Shown piece after piece: positions 1 through 7,851 of a stretch of 28,558 nucleotides of DNA. The translations under genes and the position numbers were made by a program. A model generated the notes under the pieces. The model saw only the letters and a list, made by a program, of their open reading frames with translations, was not told the origin of the DNA and made no database searches. The stretch's first letter is position 1. Every line of letters starts with the position of its first letter. Source of the stretch: Nitrososphaera sp. (lineage in GTDB: Archaea > Thermoproteota > Nitrososphaeria > Nitrososphaerales > Nitrososphaeraceae); contig JAKEIF010000001.1 in the NCBI GenBank assembly GCA_022545875.1, forward strand, positions 1 to 28,558, given 5' to 3'.

Positions 1-105
1 ATGGTCAAGCCGTTTGAAGAAGCAGCATTCAAGCTTGAAAAAGGCCAGCTTTCAGAACCGGTCAAGACGGAATTTGGCTACCACATAATAAAGAGGGTCG
101 ATTAG
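1..105 (+). CDS. Parvulin-type peptidyl-prolyl cis-trans isomerase, C-terminal end (partial)
   Basis: The window opens inside this gene; only the last 34 codons before the TAG at 103-105 are visible. They match the end of the PpiC/rotamase fold: KPFEEAAF, then a Gly-Leu turn ([10 protein letters not shown]), then the family-typical FGYHIIK, which forms the last strand with the conserved active-site His. Single-domain parvulins have about 90 residues, so the start lies upstream of the window, and the ATG at base 1 is probably an internal Met. Parvulins catalyse proline isomerisation during protein folding. Nothing suggests a signal peptide, but the N-terminus is not visible. Confidence 0.85.
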   Translation: MVKPFEEAAFKLEKGQLSEPVKTEFGYHIIKRVD

Positions 106-111
106 CACCGC

Positions 112-363
112 TTGGACGCGTATCTCGAAGAGGAGCTCTTTGACCTCTTTACATATTGCATCAAAGATCCACAGTCAGTGGACGTGCCAGCCAAGAGAAA
201 GCGCGCCGAGGAGATTGGACGTGAACTGTATGCCGATGGCGGCACCGACGCGCTTGAAAACATGTTTTTCGCACTGGAGAACAGGATAAAAGAAGAGCTA
301 GGCGCTGATGCCCGGCCCTACCGCGTCTGGTGGAACGGGCTTGCCCCCGACTGGAAGTACTGA
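112..363 (+). CDS. Small conserved-type hypothetical protein (83 aa)
   Basis: An 83-residue acidic soluble protein starting at a TTG six bases after the stop of the parvulin gene, so the two are probably co-transcribed. It is rich in Glu, Leu and Arg, looks mostly helical, and ends in an aromatic tail (YRVWWNGLAPDWKY). No catalytic motif, membrane segment or cysteine cluster is seen. No ATG fits the start; the first internal Met is near residue 51. I do not recognise the family. The coding call rests on the open frame, the tight spacing to the upstream gene and the normal amino-acid composition. Confidence 0.7.
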   Translation: MDAYLEEELFDLFTYCIKDPQSVDVPAKRKRAEEIGRELYADGGTDALENMFFALENRIKEELGADARPYRVWWNGLAPDWKY

Positions 364-365
364 AC

Positions 366-1424
366 CTATTTTCTGGTTTTTATCAGCACCATTATGGCGA
401 TTGCGCCCATCATGCCGCCAAATACCAGGAGCACCATGATAGTAAAATCAGGTATGGCAAATGTCGGGTCGTCCATAGTCACACGCAATAGCTGGTTATT
501 GCCTGCCCGCTCGATGCTCGTAAAGCCTGCGATCTCGATCTGAGAATTTGGCTGCGGCGTAGATATGTGGACTTTAAGCTCTGCACCATCCACGCTGACT
601 GTTGCATCATCTTCCTTTGGAGGCGGGCAACCTTCCCTTATGCTGCATTCTCCTAGCGAGTATACCGAAAGCACTTTTGCATTTCCAATGTCTCCGCTTA
701 GCACGTCACCTGCGCTGACAATAGAGAATGTCGGGTCAAATAGCGAGTGCCACCTGTCAAGCCGCATGTCGCCAATCTCACTAAAGTCAAGTATCGGCTC
801 TGTCATGATGGCTCTGGCTTGCGTTTCCATGAGCTTTTGTGCATACTCTGGAAAGGTCTCCTCGAGCAGGCCAATTGGATGGTTTATGTTGACGACTCCA
901 TGCTCCGGTGATTCCACGGGCACGGCCTGTTCGATGACAAATCCGCGCCAGTTTACATCCATCGGGATGTCGTCCACTGCCGTCTGGTTAAGCTTGAACC
1001 CCGAGAACTCTTGTACAAGCTCTACCCTGTAGGTAAGAGTAAGCCTGTCCGGCCCTCCCTTGAGGACCCCGGAATAAGTCAAGTTGGCGCTGGTCACCTG
1101 AGCGGGGCTTTCTGTCGCGATCAACGCTGCGTTTACAAGTGCAATAAGTTCGGCCATTCCGCTTGCATTGGCTCCATTGATGGAGAACTCGATTCTCTGG
1201 GTTTTCCCGTCAAAGAGTTTTGCCGCTTCGCTCCCAGGCTGGTAGGTTATCTGGATGAATTTTGTCCCGGTAAAGCTCCCAGCTGCCCTGTCGTATTCTG
1301 GTATGAGCGACGCGTCAATTTGTGCTGCGTGGGCCTGGCCAGCAAGGCCAGATCCGAGCAATACTGCTAACGCTGATGCCAGTACTAGTCCCGCTTTTCT
1401 TGTATGCACACTAGTCCTATACAT
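366..1424 (-). CDS. Exported protein with C-terminal membrane anchor, function unknown
   Basis: A 352-residue protein that starts at ATG 1424. Residues about 8-33 form a signal peptide: positive start, Leu/Ala-rich core, then GQAHA as a likely cleavage site. The middle (about 35-315) has a beta-rich extracellular-type composition with few cysteines (one CSIREGC pair). A single membrane span (MVLLVFGGMMGAIAIMVLI) followed by KTRK closes the protein, so it would be tethered outside the membrane by its C-terminus. This type-I layout is common among archaeal surface proteins. No enzyme motif is seen. An AT-rich element about 15-25 bases upstream of the ATG fits a leaderless promoter. The stop lies two bases from the end of the convergent hypothetical gene. 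Confidence 0.8.
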   Translation of the reverse strand: MYRTSVHTRKAGLVLASALAVLLGSGLAGQAHAAQIDASLIPEYDRAAGSFTGTKFIQITYQPGSEAAKLFDGKTQRIEFSINGANASGMAELIALVNAALIATESPAQVTSANLTYSGVLKGGPDRLTLTYRVELVQEFSGFKLNQTAVDDIPMDVNWRGFVIEQAVPVESPEHGVVNINHPIGLLEETFPEYAQKLMETQARAIMTEPILDFSEIGDMRLDRWHSLFDPTFSIVSAGDVLSGDIGNAKVLSVYSLGECSIREGCPPPKEDDATVSVDGAELKVHISTPQPNSQIEIAGFTSIERAGNNQLLRVTMDDPTFAIPDFTIMVLLVFGGMMGAIAIMVLIKTRK

Positions 1425-1433
1425 ATACCCCGA

Positions 1434-1448
1434 CTTATCATTTTATTT
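1434..1448 (-). promoter_or_regulatory. TATA-like box for the anchored exported protein gene
   Basis: Read on the minus strand, the stretch AAAATAAAATGATAAG lies about 15-25 bases before ATG 1424. This fits an archaeal TATA box serving a leaderless or nearly leaderless transcript. Prediction from sequence only. Confidence 0.4.
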
Positions 1449-1575
1449 TTCCGCCTTTTTGCGCGCGTCTCATGCACCCATTCACCTGGGGGATTACCTT
1501 TAGGGACTCTCTTTTGTAGAGTGTCCATCTTCTAGATGCCGGCAACCCATAATAGCGCTGCAAGCGGATCTTTAT

Positions 1576-2397
1576 TTGCCAGTGACTTCAAACGACGACC
1601 CATTTTCCGACTGGGCGGCTCTTATCAACAGGGCAGTGTATAGTTCCGACAGGAAAAAGCTGGGATTTCTTCGCAGGGTGGTAAGCGATCACCTTGTGGT
1701 AAAGCGCGGCCTTGTAAGCCTGTCAAACTACTTTATCCCAAAGGCATTTGCAGAATCGGTTGACAAGAAAGGCATAAAGCTTCGGATTACTGCGTATGAA
1801 GCCCGCCGCAAGTATACTTATGCAAGGATGAAGCACCTTGCCGTGATGGGCCATATACCAAAGTCCGCGGTGAATGAGCGAATAGTGCGAGACCGGCTGC
1901 AGACGCTGCGCTACAGCACTACAAGAAACAGGATTGCGGCAGGTGTAGCGTTTGTCTCCGGGATACTGTTCCTGCTTTCCGGTTATCGCGCAAATATTGA
2001 AATTTTTTCGCTGATAAGGGAGCAGCTGGTTGTGCATACTGCAAGGGAATTCTGGAGCCTTGCCATCGTGCCCATAGGCATTCTTGCGCTGCTCAGCCAG
2101 CTGGGGGGCTTTACCGTGCTCATGGGCGCCGCGCTGTTTGCGGCAAATCGGGTCAACATTGGCAAGGTCCTTGTGATGCTCGGAACAGGTCAGGGAATAA
2201 TCACGATACTGCTCCGCTTGGGCCAAGAACTTTGGAGCGGCCGGCTGGATCTCGGCAACAACTATATCATTTGGCTTACGTCCACTGCGGCTGGGCTCGG
2301 GCTGCTGTTTGCCGTAATTGCACAGTCAATCTCAAAGGGCAAGGGTGAGAGCCTTACTCGAAGGGCGGCAAGGCGCCTGCTCGGCAGGTCCGGCTAG
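1576..2397 (+). CDS. Multi-span membrane protein with a possible PRC-barrel-like N-terminal domain
   Basis: A 273-residue protein that starts at TTG 1576, about 25 bases after a CATAATAG element. The N-terminal ~120 residues are soluble and basic. Within them, about 45-75 (LVVKRGLVSLSNYFIPKAF, then KGIKLRITAYEA) recall the short strands of PRC-barrel domains; this resemblance is weak and is my inference. Three to four hydrophobic spans follow, at about 121-137, 161-190, 198-215 and 229-252, and the protein ends in an Arg/Lys-rich cytoplasmic tail (RRAARRLLGRSG). The stop overlaps the end of convergent glnA by four bases. No transporter or enzyme motif is recognised. Confidence 0.75.
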   Translation: MPVTSNDDPFSDWAALINRAVYSSDRKKLGFLRRVVSDHLVVKRGLVSLSNYFIPKAFAESVDKKGIKLRITAYEARRKYTYARMKHLAVMGHIPKSAVNERIVRDRLQTLRYSTTRNRIAAGVAFVSGILFLLSGYRANIEIFSLIREQLVVHTAREFWSLAIVPIGILALLSQLGGFTVLMGAALFAANRVNIGKVLVMLGTGQGIITILLRLGQELWSGRLDLGNNYIIWLTSTAAGLGLLFAVIAQSISKGKGESLTRRAARRLLGRSG

Positions 2398-3857
2398 ACG
2401 TCTGCATACATCGAAAACTCGTGAGGGTGTGGTCTGACTGCCAGCTCGACGTGCTCTTTAGCCTCGTGCTCTACTATCCTGTCTATAGTTTCGCTGTCAA
2501 ATACCGGCTTGAGGAACGCGCTGTCGCCTTCAAGTTCCTCGTATGCCTCCCTGAGGCTGGCCGGGAGCTGGGAGATTCCAAGCTCGCGCCTTCTCTTTGG
2601 AGTCATCTTGAAAATATCCTCATTGACAGGATCGCCAATCTCTCTCTTTTTCTTGATCCCGTCAAGGCCCGCTGCAAGGACTGCGGCAAATGCAAGGTAA
2701 GGATTGCATGAGGGGTCAGGCGCCCTGAATTCGATCCGCTTCATGCTCGCAAACTTGGTTCCCTTAAAGTGCGCGGGGATTCTGATTATGGCCGACCTGT
2801 TGCCAGTGCTCCAAGCGATATAGACCGGCGCCTCGTACCCGGGCACAAGCCTCCTGTATGAATTCGTAGTCCGGGCAACTATTGCTGCAAGCGAGTGTGC
2901 ATGTTCCATAATGCCTCCGCCAAAATAGCGCGCAGTCTGGGACATCTCTGCATACTCGTCTGCCGAATCGTAGAACAGGTTCTTGCCCTTGTTCCAGAGG
3001 CTGACGTTGACGTGCATGCCGGAGCCATTGTCAAGCGCGATTGGTTTTGGCATCATCGTAGCTATCATGTTCTGTTTTTTTGCAATGTTCTTCACAATGT
3101 ACTTGTAGCTCTGGACCGAGTCGCCTGCATTAACAAGCGAATCATAGCGGATGTCTATCTCGCATTGCCCTGCAGTCGCGACTTCATGGTGATGCGCGTC
3201 GCAGAGGATGCCAAAATTGTTGGTAAGCGTGTGGACGCATTCGTTGCGGTATTCCATAAGGGTGTCACCAGGCGCGCTCGGAAGGTAACCTTCCTTCAGC
3301 CTTAGCGCATAGCCGACACTGTCGGTAGACCAGGGCGCCTCCCGTGACGTGATGTGGTAGCTCTGGCCCTGGTACGGAGTCATTGTGTTTACTTCAAGCT
3401 TGTCAAAAACGAAAAACTCTACTTCTGGGCCCCAGTATGAAGTGTCAAAGCCCTGGTCAGAGACGTACTTTTCTGCTTTTTTTGCTATTCCGCGGGGATC
3501 CCTTGGAAAAGTTTCGCGCTTGTCGCCGCCGCTCAAGATGTCGCATATCAGCCTTGCAGTTGGCGAACCTATCCACGGTATCGTCGCATATGTAGCCGGG
3601 TCCGGCCTGATTATGAGGTCTGATTCATGGATTTCCGTAAAGCCCCTGATGCTGGACCCGTCGAGCTTGGGAAGCCCGTTGGTAAAGTCGTCGATTCGGA
3701 ACATCCTGGCATCCATAGTCGTGTGATGAAACCTTCCAAAAAGGCCGGTGAATTGCAAGTCGAGGAATTTGATGTTGTCATCCTTTAGCTTTTGCATCAC
3801 TGATTCGGCGGTAAATGTTAACGGTTCAATCTTGCCATCAATTAACTTATAAGGCAA
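2394..3857 (-). CDS. glnA: Glutamine synthetase, type I
   Basis: A 487-residue enzyme that condenses glutamate and ammonia to glutamine using ATP, the main ammonia-assimilation step; it acts in the cytoplasm as a dodecamer. Visible signatures include the metal-site strand WGPEVEFFVF (143-151), HHHEVATAGQCEIDIRY (222-238), GSGMHVNVSLW (278-288) and the ATP/phosphate-site stretch NRSAIIRIP near 355, followed by RIEFRAPDPSCNPYLA. The Tyr adenylylation motif of enterobacterial enzymes (NLYDLP) is absent from the C-terminal part, so control by adenylylation is unlikely. The start is a TTG at 3857; no in-frame ATG lies just upstream. It is transcribed away from the GINS gene across a 65-base gap. 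Confidence 0.96.
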   Translation of the reverse strand: MPYKLIDGKIEPLTFTAESVMQKLKDDNIKFLDLQFTGLFGRFHHTTMDARMFRIDDFTNGLPKLDGSSIRGFTEIHESDLIIRPDPATYATIPWIGSPTARLICDILSGGDKRETFPRDPRGIAKKAEKYVSDQGFDTSYWGPEVEFFVFDKLEVNTMTPYQGQSYHITSREAPWSTDSVGYALRLKEGYLPSAPGDTLMEYRNECVHTLTNNFGILCDAHHHEVATAGQCEIDIRYDSLVNAGDSVQSYKYIVKNIAKKQNMIATMMPKPIALDNGSGMHVNVSLWNKGKNLFYDSADEYAEMSQTARYFGGGIMEHAHSLAAIVARTTNSYRRLVPGYEAPVYIAWSTGNRSAIIRIPAHFKGTKFASMKRIEFRAPDPSCNPYLAFAAVLAAGLDGIKKKREIGDPVNEDIFKMTPKRRRELGISQLPASLREAYEELEGDSAFLKPVFDSETIDRIVEHEAKEHVELAVRPHPHEFSMYADV

Positions 3858-3875
3858 CCGGGGTACACCAATTCT

Positions 3876-3901
3876 AGGACACTAAAAGCCTATAATTTAA
3901 G
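3876..3901. promoter_or_regulatory. Divergent promoter region between glnA and the GINS gene
   Basis: Only 65 bases separate the two starts. On the plus strand TATAATTTAA (3891-3900) lies about 27 bases before ATG 3923, ideal for a leaderless GINS transcript. On the minus strand the same AT-rich block and a TTTTAG stretch at about 3882-3887 lie 25-35 bases before the glnA TTG. Both genes therefore probably share overlapping core promoter DNA. Confidence 0.5.
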
Positions 3902-3922
3902 GCTTGTCTGTTCTTGATCACC

Positions 3923-4510
3923 ATGTCTGGGCGGCAAAGTAGCGACACAGAGTCCGGGATGACCGGCGGTTTGGCACTAAAAGACATCTACAGGATGCTG
4001 AAAAGGGAAATCGAAACCGGCCCGATCCAGCAAATAGAGCCTGACACTTTTCAGAAAATTGCCGCGGCGCTCGGCAGCTTGAAGGGTCAAGGCTACGACG
4101 GCATTGAAGCCAAAGTCAGAGACCGCCTAACTGATCTGCTCGCAACTTCTGCCCGGCTGTTGATAGAGGCAAGGCTATACAAGCTACATTCAGGCGAGGC
4201 GATAGACTATTCAAAGCTCACTGACGAGGAAAAATACGCGCTCGACGGGATGTCAGAATCTGCCGCCAGAATTGACGAAATCGTTTCTGCAACTTTGAAA
4301 GGGAGAGTCAAAGTGCTTGAATCGATTTCGTTGCGCGTGCGTTCAAAACAGGTGCTTGTCAGGTTCCTCAAGCCAATAGAATCGTTTGTCGGAGTTGACA
4401 TGAACAAGTACGGGCCATTCCAGCAGGAAGACGTTGCATCCCTGCCGCTCGAAAACGCCCGTTCCATAGTCGAAAGCGGAGTTGCGGTGCATGTGCATGC
4501 CCAGCCCTGA
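3923..4510 (+). CDS. GINS complex subunit, Gins51/Gins15 type (DNA replication)
   Basis: A 195-residue protein. GINS joins MCM and the Cdc45/RecJ homologue in the replicative helicase. The N-terminal ~145 residues are helical (A domain). The C-terminal B domain is clear: VLVRFLKPIESFVG, then the turn DMNKYGPFQQEDV, then SLPLENARSIVESGVA, matching the archaeal small beta domain with its YGPF and LP-x-x-NA signatures. Domain order A then B is that of the Gins51 (Psf1/Sld5-like) type. I chose ATG 3923 over TTG 3914 because it lies about 27 bases after a TATA box. It is divergent from glnA. Confidence 0.85.
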   Translation: MSGRQSSDTESGMTGGLALKDIYRMLKREIETGPIQQIEPDTFQKIAAALGSLKGQGYDGIEAKVRDRLTDLLATSARLLIEARLYKLHSGEAIDYSKLTDEEKYALDGMSESAARIDEIVSATLKGRVKVLESISLRVRSKQVLVRFLKPIESFVGVDMNKYGPFQQEDVASLPLENARSIVESGVAVHVHAQP

Positions 4511-4518
4511 GTGACGAA

Positions 4519-4531
4519 AATTATTATTAGC
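4519..4531 (+). promoter_or_regulatory. TATA-like box before the small membrane protein gene
   Basis: AATTATTATTAGC lies about 27-30 bases upstream of ATG 4554, the spacing expected for a leaderless archaeal transcript. Confidence 0.4.
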
Positions 4532-4553
4532 GCCAGCACAAGTATTTCAGGCG

Positions 4554-4832
4554 ATGGTCCACCTTGGCATCGACATTGACCAATTCATACTTCTTACCAT
4601 CTATCCTGCGGCGGCTTTCTTTGCCTTAGGGTACATTGCGAAAAAGACCAAGATGCGGCCACTGGTCTCGTACATGCTGCAGGCAGCGACCTGCTTTAGC
4701 TTTGCCATAGGATATCTCGTCCTTGTGCCAAACGGGGGCGCGCAAGGGCTTGCCGTGGTGCTCCTAATGTTTGGCGGGGTATTATTGTTCATGGCAAGGA
4801 AGCAAAGCATACAGCAAGAGCAGAGCGTCTAG
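4554..4832 (+). CDS. Small three-span membrane protein (92 aa)
   Basis: A 92-residue hydrophobic protein with three likely membrane spans: about 10-28 (FILLTIYPAAAFFALGYIA), 38-57 (SYMLQAATCFSFAIGYLVLV) and 64-81 (GLAVVLLMFGGVLLFMA), and a polar Gln/Lys tail. The first loop is basic (KKTKMR), which puts it in the cytoplasm by the positive-inside rule. No known family is recognised. Its stop overlaps the stop of the convergent 87-residue gene by four bases. Confidence 0.75.
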   Translation: MVHLGIDIDQFILLTIYPAAAFFALGYIAKKTKMRPLVSYMLQAATCFSFAIGYLVLVPNGGAQGLAVVLLMFGGVLLFMARKQSIQQEQSV

Positions 4833-5092
4833 GGCCTGGCATTTAACATCTTGTTGGCCAGCTCAATCCTGCTGTCCATGAGACCTTCAATCCAGATGTG
4901 GAATTCGCGCTCTGCGTCCTCGTAAGTGCAGTTGTTTTTTCCCATGTATTTATGAATAAACTTGACCTTTGTGCAGAGGTAATTGAGTTCGTCACTGTCG
5001 TCTAGGCTCATGAGCTTTGTCGCCGATACTAAGAGTGTAAATATCCTACTTAAGCTTTGTTCAAGCTGGATCGCGGTAGATGTTCGCGCCAC
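4829..5092 (-). CDS. Small helical hypothetical protein (87 aa)
   Basis: An 87-residue soluble, probably all-helical protein starting at GTG 5092. It contains charged and aromatic helices (ELNYLCTKVKFIHKYMG, then TYEDAEREFHIWIEGLMDS). No catalytic or metal-binding motif is seen, and only two isolated cysteines are present. A later start at the internal Met near residue 28 is possible, because no clear TATA box fits the GTG. Not recognised. Confidence 0.65.
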   Translation of the reverse strand: MARTSTAIQLEQSLSRIFTLLVSATKLMSLDDSDELNYLCTKVKFIHKYMGKNNCTYEDAEREFHIWIEGLMDSRIELANKMLNARP

Positions 5093-5137
5093 GAATCTAT
5101 GCTAAAGCCGCAGAGTAAGCGATCGTCGGGCAACAAG

Positions 5138-5150
5138 AACATATTACTGC
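5138..5150 (+). promoter_or_regulatory. TATA-like box of the SDR gene
   Basis: AACATATTAC is centred about 30 bases before ATG 5175. This spacing supports the ATG rather than the upstream in-frame TTG at 5154 as the true start. Confidence 0.4.
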
Positions 5151-5174
5151 ATTTTGCATCCCTGCTGGACAGAA

Positions 5175-5915
5175 ATGATAAGCGGCAAAGTGGCAATTGT
5201 TACAGGTGCTAGCAGCGGCATTGGTTACGCGACTGCACTTGCGCTGGCAAAGGCAGGTGCCAAGGTGGCAGCCGGCGCCAGACGAACGGACAAGCTGGAA
5301 TCCCTTGAGAAGCAGATCGCAGGCAGCGGCGGAGAAATAATGATTCACAAGCTTGACGTGACCAAAAAGCCAGATTGCGATGCCTTTGTAGACGCCGTTG
5401 TAAAAAAATGGGGGACGGTAGACATCCTCGTCAACAATGCCGGGTTGATGCCGCTGAGCTTTTTCAAGAATCTAAAAGTGGACGAATGGGATCAGATGAT
5501 AGACGTGAACATCAAGGGGGTCCTTTACTGCACGGCGGCAGCAATCCCCCACATGATTGCCAAGAAATCAGGACATATCGTCAATATCTCTTCCGTTGCA
5601 GGGAGAGTCGTGTTTCCGGCAGGCAGCGTCTACTGCGCAACCAAGCATGCTGTTGCTGCATTCAGCGAAGGGATTCGTCAGGAGCTAAGCCAGAGAGCGA
5701 ACATTAGAGTTACATGCATAGAGCCCGGGGTCGTAGCTACTGAACTCCTCAACACGATCACGGACAAGTCGCTTGAAAAATTTGTACAGGCATCAAAGCA
5801 GATGGATTCTCTCCAGTCAGAGGACATTGCGAACTCGATTCTGTTTGCAGTTGAATCTCCAGCTCACATGAATGTCAACGAGATTCTCATCAGGCCGACA
5901 AACCAAGAGCGCTAG
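5175..5915 (+). CDS. Short-chain dehydrogenase/reductase (classical SDR)
   Basis: A 246-residue NAD(P)-dependent oxidoreductase with a complete classical SDR core. The cofactor-binding motif is TGASSGIG (10-17), and the Ala-Arg-Arg after the second strand (35-37) suggests a preference for NADP(H). NNAG is at 87-90, the catalytic Ser is about 140 in NISS, and YCATK supplies Tyr153 and Lys157. An Asn in VNIKG at 112 completes the tetrad. The C-terminus resembles the YdfG/serine-dehydrogenase-like subgroup, but the substrate cannot be told from sequence. ATG 5175 starts the usual ISGKVAIVTG beginning; the longer TTG form adds seven residues with no family match. Confidence 0.93.
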   Translation: MISGKVAIVTGASSGIGYATALALAKAGAKVAAGARRTDKLESLEKQIAGSGGEIMIHKLDVTKKPDCDAFVDAVVKKWGTVDILVNNAGLMPLSFFKNLKVDEWDQMIDVNIKGVLYCTAAAIPHMIAKKSGHIVNISSVAGRVVFPAGSVYCATKHAVAAFSEGIRQELSQRANIRVTCIEPGVVATELLNTITDKSLEKFVQASKQMDSLQSEDIANSILFAVESPAHMNVNEILIRPTNQER

Positions 5916-6030
5916 CATCACAAGGCCGCGACAACACAACTCCCTCCGTAAGCAACGGATGAATCTGCTCATCTTTGGGACTCGCCTCAGGTGAGCAAGT
6001 GATAATACCAAACAATCCGATCGAATCTTC

Positions 6031-7619
6031 ATGCTGAAGAGGTGGGCATCAACTGGCGCAGCGTTTGCTTCTATTTTGATTGTGCCCATCGTTTTTGAGT
6101 CATATACATTCCATCTATATACAATCCGGGATCCGTCGTTCTTTACCTTCTCTGGCGCCCGGCTGTGGGTTTTTCTCATTTCTATAATTCTTTCAGGCGT
6201 TGCGATTGGCTTGGCGGGGCGATTCCGTCCCATCGTTGCGTCAGGTGCCGCAGCAGTCACTATTTCTGTCCTGATGGCGATGCTTTACCAGTTCTGTGAT
6301 GTCAAACAATGCTACTATTTGGGGCCAGATGGACTGGGTGAGCTCAGGCTGTGGGTTCTCTTTTTCTCCACGTCGTCAGTTGGAATTATGGTCGGCTCGA
6401 TGCGGCATCCAAGAGAAAAAAGCAATGTTGATGGCGTCTTCTTTGGTGGCAATGTCGCCATATTTCTCGGATATTTCCCTTGGGCTCTTTTGTTTGGAAG
6501 CTACATGCCAACCACTGTGGGCCTTGCGATGCTCGGCTTTGCATCGGCAATTCCGTTTCTGTTTTCAGGTGCAGTCTGCCGCTTTTTCTCAAATTCTACA
6601 AAACATGCTGTTTATTCAGCAGCCATCGGATGGTTTGTGCTGCTGATCCTGTTTGCCAGTATGCGGCCGTCTTCGATGCCTCTGTTGGCAGTCATCCTAG
6701 CGTGCAGCGTCCCTTCCGCGGTCGGTGGATATTTGCTTGAGTCGCACGCGTCAAGGAAAGGAACTCACCTCAAGTCAGACATCATGATTGCGTCCCTGCT
6801 TGGCTTGTTTGCCTTTGTGGCCTTACATCCCTTCATCGGAGGTCCCATGAACCTTTCATCCGAGCCTGACCGAGCGATATTGCCAGAACCGACATATTAC
6901 TCGGGCGCTTACCACCAGTCTGAAACATATCTATCGACAAAGAGAGTTGAAGTACAAGTCGCCCTCGAACAGTTCGACAGAGGCTCAGTCAGGGACTTTT
7001 GTTTGCTGGTATCGGGGCCCAGTCTCCCAACTGCTGCAAGGACGGCCTCGATTACGGCTACCGGGCTGACCTGTTCTTCAACAACTCGGGGACATTCCTT
7101 GCGGCCCGTGCGTGGGAGAGCTGCGACTACAATGTCGCTTGCTCGGGTTTTCCATGGATATCGACAATGCATCAGGCAATAGTCTCTCTTCCTGCCGAGG
7201 TTGCATCCAACGCCATCATGCTGGCAATGGAATGGCAGCCGGATGAAAGGACGGTAAAGTGGTATTACGGCACAGACAATAATTGGAAAGAATATAGCAA
7301 GTTTGTTTCGCCTGAAATAGGGAATCCTTATTTCAATTTAGGCGTGATACCTGTAGGCAACCCGATCTCTAACGCCGATACAGGCAACGCATTCTTTTAC
7401 CAAGCGGGCGTTTCAGTACCTGAGCAAAATTCTGCCACAGGAACTATAGCAATGCGCTGTCCTGCCTACTTTGACTCAAAGGGATCAAGGCACTGCGTCG
7501 ACCTAGAACCAATAGCGAGAGGAAATTCTCATTGGAAGGCCTTGTGGAAATGGGGAGTGCAGGACAACGAGAGCGTTGTAAAAACGGATGGTTCTGAAAT
7601 GAGAGTGAGATTAGGCTGA
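6031..7619 (+). CDS. Large membrane protein with extracytoplasmic domain, interrupted by a -1 frameshift
   Basis: Two overlapping frames form one protein of about 529 residues. Frame one (from ATG 6031) gives about eight hydrophobic spans over residues 8-280, then the start of a soluble domain. At about 6997-7001, after VRDF, it loses sense and runs to a random stop at 7182. The continuation lies in the -1 frame, LFAGIGAQSPNCCKDGLDYG onward, and gives a Cys- and Trp-rich soluble domain to 7619. Adding one T to the TTTT at 6997-7000 joins the two smoothly. This may be a sequencing deletion, a real mutation or, less likely, recoding, as no standard slippery heptamer is present. No enzyme family is recognised. 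Confidence 0.7.
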
Positions 7620-7793
7620 CTTGCTCTCGTCTAGAATGTCGATGTGCCTGTGCATGCCATGGGTCTTGATGTATTTCAGCAGTTCGTCATTGTCATCTAC
7701 TTTGTAGTATCGCTTCATTTGCTCAAGCGTTGCATCATCATAAACGGGTCGATTGGAATCTTCTTTTGCAATTTCTTTTTCGTCAGACACCAT
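7611..7793 (-). CDS. Small acidic hypothetical protein (60 aa)
   Basis: A 60-residue charged soluble protein. ATG 7793 is preferred over the upstream TTG at 7808 because a TATA-like box is centred 25-27 bases before it. The C-terminal half (about 23-52, ATLEQMKRYYKVDDNDELLKY) looks like a compact helical unit. The end overlaps the frameshifted membrane protein gene by nine bases. Not recognised, and no motif for a function. Confidence 0.6.
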   Translation of the reverse strand: MVSDEKEIAKEDSNRPVYDDATLEQMKRYYKVDDNDELLKYIKTHGMHRHIDILDESKSA

Positions 7794-7812
7794 GTTTGAT
7801 AAAAGCATGCAC

Positions 7813-7828
7813 CCCTAAAAAGTTTTTA
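7813..7828. promoter_or_regulatory. Shared divergent TATA element
   Basis: CTAAAAAGTTTTTA is nearly self-complementary. It lies about 25-27 bases before ATG 7793 on the minus strand and about 30 bases before ATG 7852 on the plus strand. One AT-rich core could thus drive both the 60-residue gene and the flavoprotein gene, although two overlapping boxes are equally possible. Confidence 0.45.
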
Positions 7829-7851
7829 CACACTCTGTGAGAATCATCGTT

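Noticed and set aside
565..1032. A 155-codon open frame antisense to the anchored exported protein
   Set aside because: It is Ser/Thr-rich and lies wholly within a minus-strand gene that has a signal peptide and membrane anchor; it is a frame shadow.
5966..6001. TGCTCA and TGAGCA inverted repeat between the SDR and membrane protein genes
   Set aside because: A six-base repeat with a 20-base loop is expected often by chance, and it has no T run or promoter relation.
7001..7182. The last ~60 codons of the first frame of the frameshifted membrane protein gene, as a genuine C-terminus
   Set aside because: Composition turns Ser/Thr/Arg-rich and low in structure, while the -1 frame in the same stretch is rich in Cys, Trp and Gly with a clear protein-like pattern.
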